A stretch of 64,000 nucleotides of DNA from Gentiana macrophylla (Eukaryota > Streptophyta > Magnoliopsida > Gentianales > Gentianaceae). The notes beneath the pieces were generated by a model. The model saw nothing but the letters and a program-made list of their open reading frames with translations. It was not told where the DNA came from and did no database searches. Made by a program: the position numbers and the translations under genes. Location: assembly GCA_026214975.1 (NCBI GenBank), contig CM047806.1, forward strand, positions 82,321,599 to 82,385,598. Direction: 5' to 3'. Positions 44,861-54,804 of this stretch are shown piece by piece; the stretch's first letter is position 1, and every line of letters begins with the position of its first letter.

Positions 44861-46541
44861 TAGCGCCCGAAAGACAATTTATGTAATTGTTTTTAGAATT
44901 AATAAATGACAGATTTATTCTCATCTTATTACTTGCTTCGTGCTTGTAAGTAATACACTACTGAAAACCCTAAGTCGTATCTTATGTAGCCATATAACTT
45001 AGTGTGTGTCACACATGAGGATTAAGTTTATGGTGATACACTTGAACTATTAGTCCGTGGTGAACTTAATCAAAGTATATGGTCTATTGATTAAACCACC
45101 ATTAATGCGCCCAGAACACTTTATGGTGTGACCGTCTTATCCGGACCCTCGACATTGGTTGTCTAAGTGGGGCATTATTTATGATGAGAGTCATATAGGA
45201 CTGGACCGATTTAATCTGCATTTCTCGTATAATCCGTGATTGAGAAATCTTATTAAATCACAAGATGATCATATATGGATTAACCTTAATCCTGAAGTGA
45301 TTACAGACTCCTACTTGTTTCAGGATAGGGTTTGATGTGTTCGTTAAGGATCGCTAAGAGGCGCGGTCCGAATCACTTTCACGTTGGCACTATTCTGGAA
45401 TGAGTGAGAAGTGTGTGTCTCACATATATGGAATCCATTCCTTCCTGCGGAAAGTAGAAAGACAATCCCCTTATTTGTTGATCCTATCAATCCCAGGAGT
45501 TCGTATTGGTTATGAACTAATTGATCACTAGTGGGTTAATGGTAAATAAGGATAAGATGTATTGAAGAAGGTTTACGGAAATAATCCTACTTCAGTATGG
45601 ATAGTCTATGGAGGGTTAGTTTATATGTAATGATTATATCAATGGACACTTATCGACTCGACTCGGCGTTTTGAGAATAAGTTATATCTATAATCGATAG
45701 AGTTCAGTTTCGGATTTATGGTGGCGTAATTCCGGAATTAATAAGTTGAGTAGAAATATTTTGTTCGATGAATATTTTATTCATTTTATTGTAGCTACTG
45801 ATTATAGGTCCATGGTCCCCGGGTTAGCTCCTAACACGCGAGTGTTTTCTCATTTTAAGGAACCTCGAGAATAAATTAAATAGTTGGTCTATTTAATGAA
45901 TATGCAATATTATTTATCTGATAAATAATATGTAAAATAGAAAAGACATTTTCTATTAAAATGACTAAAAAATGGCGCCACATTTAGGATAAAATTGGGA
46001 GAAGAAATTTTCCTAGATTATCTCATTTGTGTAATTAATTATCTATTTGTTGGATAATTAATGGAAAAATTAAGAGATTGATTTTTTGGGAATTATCTCT
46101 TATTTTATAGCAAAAATATATTTTCTTTATAGGAATAGGTTTTTGTATTGTGAACAGGATAACTCTCTGTTTACTAGTTATTTTTCTATATAAAGAAAGT
46201 TCCTCCCAACACAATTGACACTACAATATGGCGCCACACTAGAAATAAAAAAGAAGAAAAAATAGTTTCTTGCCTTAGTCATTAAGAGGAGAAAAATCTA
46301 GGATTTTTCTTGTGCATATTCGAGGAGGTTCTATGGCGAGGATCGATGTCCACCAGTCATCGCTTGGAGATATAATCCGGAAGATCACGGCTTCTCCCTT
46401 TGGTCGATTATCTCTTCCTCTCCGAAAAGGTAAATCTTTAACCTTCTCGTAGGATTAATTAGTTATGTCTCATATCGTAAATCGCATAAGCTTCTGCTGT
46501 GCGAAGATCGAGTGTCTCGATTGGTGCTATTACTCCTAGCA
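44792..46541 (+). repeat. element E 3' LTR
   Basis: A 1750-bp LTR, TGTTAGATATAGTG...TACTCCTAGCA, directly preceded by AAGTGGGAGAT. Differences from the 5' LTR include a short deletion around 45486 (loss of part of the TAGAAACTGATCAATC block) and single-base changes. A TATA box is at about 46187-46194. It is followed by CAACT, the right target copy. Confidence 0.92.
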
Positions 46542-46775
46542 CAACTAACTTGTTCTTTGACAGTGTGTTGATGGTCTTAAAGTTGAGATGATTCAATCTT
46601 CTATGCCAAATCCAGCTGGTTGATTGTTTATTTTTGACAAGCAAACATGTTTCTGCCTTTGCTGTCTTCCAATCTACCACATACATGTTGTCTTCTCTTC
46701 TTCATGTAAGTACAACTGTGTTGGTTTGGTTGTGGATCACCTTGCATCCTTCCTTGTTAAAATGCACATTGTAAC
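46542..46775 (-). pseudogene. copia D pre-integrase region, displaced 36 kb from the rest
   Basis: Minus-strand coding: EGCKVIHNQTNTVVLT, a stop, NMYVVDWKTAKAETCLLV, WIWHRRLNHLNFKTINTLSK and NKLV. This is the GAG-pre-integrase domain with the HRRLNHLN zinc-binding histidines, and it continues into 10208 once element E is discounted. Its 5' side is cut at 46775 by the TRIM, so the gag and protease of D are not in the window. Confidence 0.88.
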
Positions 46776-47157
46776 TGTTAAGATTAAGCGCTTACCGTTG
46801 TACTAAAACCAATTGGTGCCAGTAAATGCGCTACTTTATTTCTTATACATTAAGAGTGTGGGCAATCTCTCCCAACACCCCCCTCAAGTGTTGGCAATAT
46901 GTCCAACACTTGCACAATTTTCATTCAAGAGTGTGGGCAATCTGTCCCAACACCCCTCAAGTGTGGGCAATCTGTCCCAACACTTGCACAATTTCTTTTT
47001 TTTTAAATAATGTTCCAACCAGGGTTCGATCTCGTGACTTCTGGCTCCGATACCATGTTAAGATTAAGCGCTTACCGTTGTACTAAAACCAATTGGTGCC
47101 AGTAAAGGCGCTACATTATTTCTTATACATTAAGAGTGTGGGCAATCTCTCTCAACA
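46776..47157 (-). mobile_element. TRIM (terminal-repeat retrotransposon in miniature)
   Basis: Two 102-bp direct repeats (46776-46877, 47056-47157), TGTTAAGATTAAGCGCTTAC to CTCTCYCAACA, enclose 178 bp without coding. Read on the minus strand, the right repeat is followed by primer site TGGTATCGGAGCC (47043-47055) and the left repeat is preceded by polypurine CTTGAGGGGGG. The middle contains repeated GTGTGGGCAATCTGTCCCAA units. No clear 5-bp target duplication (GTAAC versus TGAAA). The next 60 bp (47158-47220) carry a minus-strand TATAAATATTG typical of LTR promoters, so the right repeat may originally have been longer. Confidence 0.8.
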
Positions 47158-47687
47158 TGAAAAATATTTTTCATATCATTCATCAATAGAAAGGTACAAT
47201 ATTTATAGTACAATTCCAGGGCTTCTTCTCCTATCCAAAATGACCAAACTATCCTTACTAATATAAATACATAATATAATTCGTCATTTAATGTCGTAAT
47301 ACCAAATTTAATATAATCAGTTTTAATTGTTTCATATTTTTCAAATCGATATGTTCGATTGTTTGTTAAAATCCTTAAAACCGAACCTTGAACACCTCAT
47401 TGCTACTAACCGAATAAACATTGACTTATCATTTGCAAATGTTATAATATTGATGATTATATTGTAAATTCAAAAATAAATTGAATTTATTAAAATAACT
47501 ATATGATGGTCTTCAAAAATAATTTATATAACGTATTTATAAATTGTCAATCAACGGAAAATATGTTTAAGTCGTGTTGTGTTATTATTTTCTATATAGA
47601 ATGCATGTTAAGAATATTTTACGTATTTTATGTAATTTTTATATCAATTTTCCTAGAATGATCAATATTAATAAAACCACGCTTTTG
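47158..47687. other. A/T-rich intergenic DNA
   Basis: Very A/T-rich with no gene recognised. The first 60 bp resemble an LTR promoter on the minus strand (see the TRIM). A short copy of ATATTAATAAAACCAC near 47666 recurs after the LINE at about 49882. Confidence 0.4.
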
Positions 47688-47707
47688 AAAAATGGCTATG
47701 GAAATTT
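47688..47707. repeat. left target-site duplication of the LINE
   Basis: AAAAATGGCTATGGAAATTT (47688-47707) matches AAAAATGGCTATGGAGATTT at about 49849-49868 with one mismatch. A 20-bp duplication is typical of target-primed reverse transcription. Confidence 0.85.
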
Positions 47708-49849
47708 TCTATTTTTTAACCTAGCAGCGGCAGCGACTTCTTCTCTGCCTTTGCTCATCCTCCGTCCGGCAATCCTCCTCCCGTTAAATCCAAATGGAAG
47801 GCTCTCCGATGGAGTCTTCAGCCAAAGACCAGGATCTCCGCAGACGTAGCTTTGACAGACCAAGCGGGGAGAATAGCACACCAGCATCAGTGTGGTCAAA
47901 CAGAAGCGGCGCCGATGCTGTCAAATCCCGAACCGATGACCCGTACATCTACACAGGAGCATGTGAAGATGATTTTGAATTTACTGATTATGCTGAAGAC
48001 ATTGAGAATCTAATGGGCCATGAACATTGAGAGGACGAGTTAGTCATACCTCTGGACGAATGCCTAGAACTCTCTAGGCCATGGAAGCGTGCTTTGATTA
48101 TCAAGCTCCTAGGTAAGTCAATTTCATATAGCTACCTTTCTCATCGTCTATCAACTCTCTAGCAACCGGGGGGCACCTGGAACTTACCGATTTAGATAAC
48201 GGCTACTACATTGTCCGGTTTACTCGGAAAGAGGACTACGAAGTAGCGCTAGAGAACGGACCTTGGGTAATACAAGAACATTATCTAGCAGTAACGACAT
48301 GGAAGCCTTTTTTGAGCCAGTTGAGGGTGCAATAAAAACAACAATGGCCTGGGTTCGATTCCGCAAATTTCTGATTTGGGCATCTAGGGAACAGTTTTTT
48401 ATGAAGCTGGGGAATATGGTGGGAAAGCCATTAAAAGTGGATCCGAACACGCTCTATAATTCACGAGCTCGTTTTTCCCGGGTTTGTGTCAAAGTTGACC
48501 TAGAAAAGCCCCTGAAAACCTTTGTCTTCATCAATGGCAGGAAAAAGATGGTGGAATGGGAAGGCTTACCAATGGTGTGTTGGGATTGCGGCAAGTTCGG
48601 GCATCGGAAGGAAGACTGCCCTATAGCTCGGACCAATGCCGACTCGGCTGCTCAATCAGATTCAACAAACAGACAGACTGAAGTTGGACCTACACCGAAA
48701 AAACCATATGGCCCGTGGATGATAGCCCAGACAAGGCGTAGGCGGCCAACAACTCCAGCTTCTAAGGCTAACGACAACAGCTCCAATAAGGAACCACTAA
48801 TTAATAACAACGCTCCGGCCGAACAGCATGATACAACCCCTCCTACTGGGTCCCGGTTTGCGGCATTGGCTGAAGAAGACAACCAAGAAATTACCACACC
48901 GGATGAGATCAATGAATTAAGAAAGCAGGCTGAACAACTAGCTCCTCATGGCGGGACTTCCACCACATCTCAATTTGAGAAACACCATAAGGATGGTAAT
49001 CCCTCTAAGCAAAAAACCTCTAAGCAAGCACATGCCACGACAAGTAAGTCCAACCCCAGCACCAACACCGATACTACTGGGTCTCGATTCTCAGTCCTTG
49101 CAGAGGATGATAACCAAGAAGACACCACGTCGGAAAATAACGAAGAAATTGAGGTCAAGGAAATGGATGATGTACCTGATGAGGTAAGGAATCTGAGAGA
49201 AAGTGTGAAACAGGTGGAGCCACATGGTGGCCAGGTGATAACGAAAGAGTTTCATAAAAATCCACGTCCCAACAGACTATTAGTAAGAACAAGCAATCGG
49301 AGGTAGGAGGAAGTAGTAGAGGGAAGCAAGGAAATAAGAATCTTATGGGAGGTGATAGTTGGTGCACAATGCACACGATTCAAGCAAGAAAAAGGGGCAG
49401 ACCACTGAACTGGGAGTTCAGGGACAACAGATGAAACAAACTTCCACCGCAAGAAAGACTTCATCAGCAAGAACCGCTTTATCCGACATGTCCAATGCCT
49501 CTAAGAGACCTTTGCACCCAGGAGATAAAGTAATGCTTGCCAGTCTTGTTAACGTTGATTCCATGATGCCACCCCAGCAATCCAGAGACCATATAAAGAC
49601 TCATCCGCCGGATTTTGGACAGTTGGCTATAAATGAGGGTACTTCCGATGTGAAATCTGAAATTTGAATGTCTTTGTTCGAAGTGGGGGGGAGACCAACA
49701 CTCTAAATACCTCATCAACCTTAATTTTCTATGAAGATTTAGCATAAAGCGTCGAGAAACTTAGATTAAATTTTGTCTACTGTGAAAAAAATTCTGCTAT
49801 TTCCTTTGTAAGTTGTGGACATTCCACTTTTGATAATAATAATAAATAA
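47708..49849 (+). mobile_element. L1-type LINE derivative, ORF1 only
   Basis: A 2.1-kb unit bounded by the 20-bp duplication. It encodes an L1-type ORF1 (DUF4283 plus a CCHC knuckle), a Ser/Thr/Asn-rich tail and a 3' UTR, ending in AATAATAATAAATAAAAAA-like sequence at the target copy. There is no endonuclease or reverse transcriptase between ORF1 and the tail, so it is either an internally deleted copy or a member of an ORF1-only family that would need a partner LINE. Confidence 0.82.
47794..49666 (+). pseudogene. LINE ORF1 protein (DUF4283, zinc knuckle), disrupted
   Basis: The start MEGSPMESSAKDQDLRRRSF (47794) is open to a TGA at 48028. The next block encodes the DUF4283 fold (SRPWKRALIIKLLGKSISY, then GNTRTLSSSNDMEAFFEP in a shifted frame). 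48263-49306 is a 347-codon open frame with WVRFRKFLIWASREQF, KPLKVDPNTLY, ARVCVKVDLEKPL and the CCHC knuckle CWDCGKFGHRKEDC (about 48581-48624). A low-complexity region follows with two diverged GSRF-LAEEDNQE/GSRFSVLAEDDNQE units. A further frame ends near 49667. Plant LINE ORF1 proteins bind RNA and act as chaperones for target-primed reverse transcription. At least two frameshifts and stops. Confidence 0.85.
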
Positions 49850-49868
49850 AAAATGGCTATGGAGATTT

Positions 49869-50422
49869 CCAGAAGCTAAAATATTAATAAAACCACACTG
49901 TGTAGTTATCGTGAGGTGAACTTGGAACTTTAGAAATTTTACTTTTTATTTTATTTTTAGAAATTTTCATAATTACTCACGTTTTTTTATTTATTTTTTC
50001 ATATTTGGACGGTTGAATGACAAAAGCAAACTAGGGAAAAGACATGTAATCTACTAATATACAAAATGTAATAGTAAAATATTTGCTCACAATATAGAAG
50101 AATAGACCACTCCAAGAAAGAAAGGGAAAAAAAAAGAAAGATAGGAAAAAAAAAAAAGAATAGAAGATAATGGAAATAAATAAATAAATAAAAAGAATAG
50201 AAGATAATGCCAGCCGACAAGTTACTTTGAATAAGCCAATTTGCGTAGTCCACACGCGCAGGGGTATATTAGGGTAATTGCTCTGGACGGAGCAGATATG
50301 CTTTGACATTATTGCTACCCGATGCTAAATTATATATCTAAGAATGGTGATTGATTTATTATAGGGTCATATGGCTATATAAGCTTCATCATAAAAGCTC
50401 AGCTGATTTTGGTAATTTACAG
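49869..50422. other. A/T-rich intergenic DNA
   Basis: Poly-purine runs (50120-50200, AAAGAAAG and AATAAATA) and T-rich segments. A duplicated GAATAGAAGATAATG occurs at about 50157 and 50195. No gene recognised. Confidence 0.4.
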
Positions 50423-51075
50423 TCATGCTGATTCTGGTGGTACCGATTTTTGTTTTCTGGATGATAATGATCAGAAATTTGTGTGGCAAGCTTGGAGCTC
50501 TCCAGGTGACTTGCTGAGTTTTGAGAAATGATTTTTAACAGAAACATTTGATCCCAAAATGTTATTAAATCGAGACTTCAATCCCCGAAAAGTGAAACCA
50601 TAATCCTAATTTCTATACAAAGAAAGTAAGAAACTCAGATGGGAGAACAAAGCAAACGTATATCAATGCATAGTTGTTGCTTTCATTGAAACCCACTTTT
50701 CCTTTCTTTTTTTCTTCTCTTTTTTTGGGGATAAATATACAGTATGGTGGGTTTTTTTGGCTTCAGACACATGCACTCACACATTTAGTACTGCCTATGT
50801 TATTACTAGTTGGAAGATTGCGTGATAAGGCTTGCTGGAGAGCGTGTTGTATCATGTATGCCTGTATCTTTTTGAAGCCGTTTAATTGTTCCTTTCTTGT
50901 TCTTGTTTACACTTGGCTTCCAAATAATCTTGACTACTCATTGATATTTCTGGAAACCCAGGGAAGTGAGAAACTCATGGAGCTTGTCTCAGACAGTTCA
51001 TCTCACAAGGATTCGTCCTCAGAGGATGGTAACATCAGTCAACAAGTGGAAAAGAACTCCAGTAATGGTCCCTGG
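50423..51075 (+). pseudogene. two unidentified exon-like fragments with splice-like borders
   Basis: 50423-50505 follows TTTACAG and encodes HADSGGTDFCFLDDND and FVWQAWSSP up to CAG/GTGACT. 50962-51075 follows ACCCAG and encodes GSEKLMELVSDSSSHKDSS and a Ser/Asn-rich tail ending SSNGPW at TGG/GTAGGT. Both have acceptor and donor contexts typical of plant exons. I do not recognise the parent gene or genes. They lie at the left of a chain of fragments from other genes on the same strand. Confidence 0.45.
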
Positions 51076-51911
51076 GTAGGTGTGATGGATTAATTTCAAG
51101 TGGTTGAAGCTTCACAGAAATATGTTAACGGGTTTCTGTTAGCGGACACTAAGCTTTCTTCACTTTTTTGCTTCAATTTCAACCCCCTACCTTTTTGCTG
51201 GTTGTTTATTTGGGAAAAGCTACAAGGACGTTTTTTTTTTCATCCTTGCACGGAGCGAATTCTGATTGTGCTTTAGAGGAAATTTTGTCAAACGCGTCCT
51301 TTAATCTACATTTGCTTGAAGAAGTCAATATTTGATGGTCTTTATGGCTTCTTATCTTCACATCAGGGGAAATAACTCATTTTGTCAGGTTTGGATGCAT
51401 AAAATCACTAATAAGATTGAATCAGCTTAGTTACTACCTTTCCACATCCTATTCACATGATTGCCCGAAAGGGATCCTGCGATTTCTCGCATAGAGCAAA
51501 GCCGCTTAATTCTTAATTGATGGTATAGGACCCAGAAATGATCATGCTTGTTCTGAAGTAACTAGGCTTGTAGTTGGCTTCTGTAGTCATTCCTGCAGAG
51601 AAAGATATTAGCTCCTTGAGTTTGTTTATTTCCTGCACTGAGAATACTTTTACAGTTGCACAAGCCATTTGGTTGAGGATCATTTACTAATTTAGTGAAC
51701 TGTATGTTAATTTGGCTTTATTTCTGCTTATCTTATGTGAGATTGAGACTAACTCGCAATGTGGTCCGGGGAAAATGTGCGTTTGCATACAAAGTAGTTC
51801 ATTTTATTCTCAACTTAATTCGTATTTATACATCAATATTTTTTATCTGAACAAGTAATTTTCTTTCTCTTATTTTGCAAACGTACCTTTGTTTTTTCCT
51901 TGGTGAACAGG

Positions 51912-51980
51912 GCAGTAGCAGAGTTCCTTTCAAAAGACATCCCGTGTCAGTGGTCACAGGATGACGTTTTCTTAACTGAC
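51912..51980 (+). pseudogene. fragment resembling tyrosine-type aminotransferase
   Basis: After AACAG, the sequence encodes AVAEFLSKDIPCQWSQDDVF and LTD. It resembles the AxAEYLSRDLPYxLSxDDVxLT segment of plant tyrosine/nicotianamine aminotransferases (PLP-dependent fold type I, N-terminal part of the large domain). Only 23 residues are available and the family call is from memory of the motif. It is followed six bases later by isocitrate-dehydrogenase-like coding, so the join is not a normal gene structure. Confidence 0.5.
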
Positions 51981-51985
51981 ATTTA

Positions 51986-52756
51986 GATGAAGCTCGTGTA
52001 AAGGAGTTCGACCAGGTATCAAACTTAAGTTGGTCTTTGGAGATTTATGCTCATTGAAACTTTTTTACGTTTCATTTATTTAACAGCTTGAAGGGTTTAT
52101 TTCTGTTTTTGTCTTATAATTTGCCGGTTCTTTGTTCTCTTTGATGGATTCACAGTGCCAGAAGGTACAGATAAAGAGACCGAGCAGGAGGTATATGACT
52201 TCACTGGTGCCGGTTGACTAGGTATTGCAATGTATAATACTGATGAGGTAACTACCTAACATCAGCAAGAGTTTGATAATGTTTTTCGTATGAAAAATTC
52301 GTCCGATTTCCATCCGATGATATTGTATTTATTATTTTGTCCATTCAAGCTTTTGCCGATGCTTCAATGAACACCGCCTACAAGAAAAAAGTGGCCTCTT
52401 TATCTTAGCACGAAGAATACCATTCTTACCAGAAAAAAGTGGTCTCTTTAGCTTAGCACGAAGATTCTAACTTTACAATCTTGACGACAGGTTCATGGAC
52501 ATTTTCCAAGAAGTACATGAAGCCAACTGGAAGTCGAAGTTTGAGGCTGCTGGTATACGGTAAGTTCCATATCATCGAACTTTGTAGATACTACTTATAC
52601 AGTTATACCTGGTCTAGTAACTTTTATTAACGGATGCAACTTTGATGTTTAAATCACAGGTATGAGCAACTGTCTAATTGATGGTAGAGTGAAGGAGGTT
52701 ATGTGTGGGCTTGCAAGAATTATGATGGGGACATGCAAGTGACTTCCTTGCTCAAA
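51986..52756 (+). pseudogene. ICDH: NADP-dependent isocitrate dehydrogenase exon chain, broken
   Basis: Collinear exons: DEARVKEFDQ (51986-52015, donor GTATC); VPEGTDKETEQEVYDFTGAG, then an in-frame TGA, then MYNTDE (52155-52247, donor GTAACT); SIQAFADASMNTAYKKK (from 52340), frameshifted at the A-run, with a partial duplication of the AAAAAAGTGGYCTCTTTA block (52386 and 52432); DIFQEVHEANWKSKFEAAGI (52486-52559, GTAAGT donor); and YEQ plus SEGGYVWACKNYDGDM (52660-52756, internally deleted). These segments match the order of plant NADP-ICDH, which makes 2-oxoglutarate and NADPH. Exons for the N-terminal third and C-terminal quarter, and several exons between, are missing. Stops and shifts exclude function. 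Confidence 0.85.
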
Positions 52757-53144
52757 CTACTTTCTTTTTTTTTTTTTTTTCGACAATAGATCCCGAGACT
52801 AATTGGCTTCGATATAATATCCGTTTATTTTGAGAGAGAAACTAGACTGTTTTTTCGGTTTTTTCCAATATTGGTCCTACCGTGCTGAATTTCTTACAAA
52901 GATCAAGGTTGATTCGCACTTGTTTGTATGCCCCTGTCTGCTTATACTAGCAATTTTGGTTACAAACTCAATACTGCATTTGCACCCAGGTTTTCAAATT
53001 TTAGCATTTCCTGCAATCAATTTGCAAGAACCTTAACTAATGATGAAATCCATGAAACACAAGGGGTAAGGCTGAATTCCAATTTTTGCAGAGGCTAAAA
53101 TAAGGGCTGGTTAGTTTTATGAATTTATGGCTCTTGTCCTGCAG
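52757..53144. other. junction between captured ICDH and threonine dehydratase fragments
   Basis: A T18 run at about 52767 precedes T-rich intron-like DNA without recognised coding, ending in the TCCTGCAG acceptor of the next fragment. Confidence 0.4.
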
Positions 53145-54251
53145 GTTGGACCAATGAATATCACAGAATTTATGTACAGATTTGATCCGAAGCAAGCAAG
53201 GGCACTTGTACTAAAAAGGCATGATAGTAAAATTTTAAATTCCCCCTCCTGTTTACAAAAAATAAATGTACTTGGCTTTTTGTAATTTGCTTACTGTTAT
53301 CTTTGTAACACCATTAGAAATAAGGTATTTTGTTTTCTTTATGTACAGTGTTGGCCTTAACAAAAAAGATGAACTGGACGCGATGATTAGCCGGATGGAA
53401 TCATCTGGTCTTAGAAACCATCAATCGTACAGCCATTTGGTATTTTTCGCTCTCCAAAGTTTATTTTTAATATTTGTTGTGCAAGACACAAGAAGCATCA
53501 TTAATTCATAGTTCTACTTGGCAACATTTTTGCCTTGTTTTGTTTCATTTCTTATTATTGTCTCACATATTAACTGAGGGTATCAAGGATAGTGCCCGTT
53601 TTTGGTGTTTCTGTACAATAACTGCTGTTGCATCATTTTTCTTTGAAAGATTAGCCTCCCGTCTCATGATAAACCAATCATTTAAGCCCGTTCTTGGGTT
53701 GGAATCTTTCCTTTGTGTCTTAAGTCAACGGTATAGTTCTGCATATCTATAAGCAGCGGTACTTACTTTTCTCTTGCCATGGAAGATTTTAAACATTACA
53801 CAGAAGATTTGAATCTTACAGCATTATCTAATCTCTACCTTATTAACTCTGATGCTGGATGTTCATCAAAAGCTGATCATGCTTATTAAATATTTACAAT
53901 GTTATCTTCTCCAGTATGACTTTGGGTATCTTTCAGATGGGGGATCGATCTTATGTTGAGGATGTGGTTCTTTGTCGGTTTGTTTTCCCAGAAAGGCATG
54001 TTGCTTTGATGAAATTCTTGGATGCTTTCAGTCTTGAATGGAATATAAGTTTGTTCCACTACCGAAGTCAGGTAGTAATCTCCGTAGTACCTTTTTCTTA
54101 AAGGGCGTCCATACTAATTACCGTCGCTGATGAATTTTGCAATATATATTGTTGTTTTGTATCCTCCTTTAAAAAAAAGGAGACTGAGTTGCACCAACTG
54201 AGTTTGAAGATGGAGGGAGCTAATGAGGCATTCAAGATTATGATGCGTTGA
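53145..54251 (+). pseudogene. OMR1: biosynthetic threonine dehydratase (threonine deaminase) C-terminal exons
   Basis: Exon-like blocks with GT/AG borders: VGPMNITEFMYRFDPKQARA (53145-53215); VGLNKKDELDAMISRMESSG and a short tail (53349-53439); MGDRSYVEDVVLCRFVFPER, HVALMKFLDAFSLEWNISLF and HYRSQ (53937-54071); ELHQLSLKMEGANEAFKIMM to a stop (54181-54251). These match, in order, the two ACT-like regulatory repeats of the plastid threonine dehydratase of isoleucine synthesis. The PLP catalytic domain is absent. The third exon lacks the leading part that links the two ACT-like modules. The block is a captured or truncated 3' gene end and not a working enzyme. Confidence 0.85.
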
Positions 54252-54319
54252 GCTATGGTTTCCGATGTGCAGTTCTTTGAAGATTGATAAAGGCTTCAGG
54301 AAGGTTCTCTTTGCTCACT

Positions 54320-54574
54320 CAATTTTCTCGGCTAAATTACAATTTTGGTCCTCTAACTAGACACGTTTTTCGATTTTGGTCCTGGTTTTTCTCCGACGAC
54401 AATTTTAGTCCTATAAGTGGTCTTATTTTTGCAAAAATAGTCCTGAACACCGGAAAGACCACTTACAGGACTAAAATTGGTCTTTTCCGGTAACAATCCG
54501 GCGAAAAACCAGGACCAAAATCGAAAAACGTGTCTAGTTAGAGGACTAAAATTGTAATTTAGCCCAATTTTCTC
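54320..54574. mobile_element. palindromic Mutator-type MITE with 10-bp target duplication
   Basis: The element is 54330-54564 (235 bp). The arms match over about 65 bp, with GGCTAAATTACAATTTTGGT at the left mirrored by the right end up to AATTTAGCC. Inner arms (GACGACAATTTTAGTCC / GGACTAAAATTGGTC) make nearly the whole element a hairpin. A perfect 10-bp duplication CAATTTTCTC flanks it (54320-54329, 54565-54574), in the 9-10 bp range of MULE insertions. It lies 70 bp after the threonine dehydratase stop. Confidence 0.9.
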
Positions 54575-54804
54575 CATGTCTTCTGCTGGTGAATTATGAA
54601 AGAAATGCTAGTGTCTTTTCTTTGAGTGCTTTATATTTACCCATTGTGAGTTGAGCTTTTGATGATGTAATTGTCATTTTTGCGATATCGGGTGTATTAT
54701 TGGTACTTAATTGTTGTGGTATTTGAATCGCTTTATTTAATACACTTTTGTGTATGGAAGTTTTTTCTGTAATCTGGTGGAACCATATCAAAACAAAATT
54801 GGTA
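54575..54804. other. interval between two small DNA elements
   Basis: T-rich DNA without recognised coding. It may be the 3' flank of the captured threonine dehydratase segment. Confidence 0.35.

Larger units (their letters stand above)
10209..46541 (+). mobile_element. element E: full-length copia-type LTR retrotransposon, 36 kb with nested insertions
   Basis: The 5' LTR is 10209-11973 and the 3' LTR 44792-46541. They are nearly collinear, share TG...CA ends, and differ by scattered substitutions and short indels. A primer site TGGTATCAGAGTC follows the 5' LTR and a polypurine tract AAGTGGGAGAT precedes the 3' LTR. The flanking pentamers are TAACT/CAACT. The own internal parts are 11974-12365, 26266-28575 and 43019-44791. 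The last contains a decayed copia RNase H. No intact gag or pol remains. The rest of the 36 kb is inserted DNA: Helitron F with copia G, and element H with copia I. Confidence 0.9.

Noticed and set aside
51912..54251. Functional isocitrate dehydrogenase or threonine dehydratase genes
   Set aside because: Missing exons, an in-frame stop after FTGAG, frameshifts, and fusion of unrelated pieces exclude intact enzymes.
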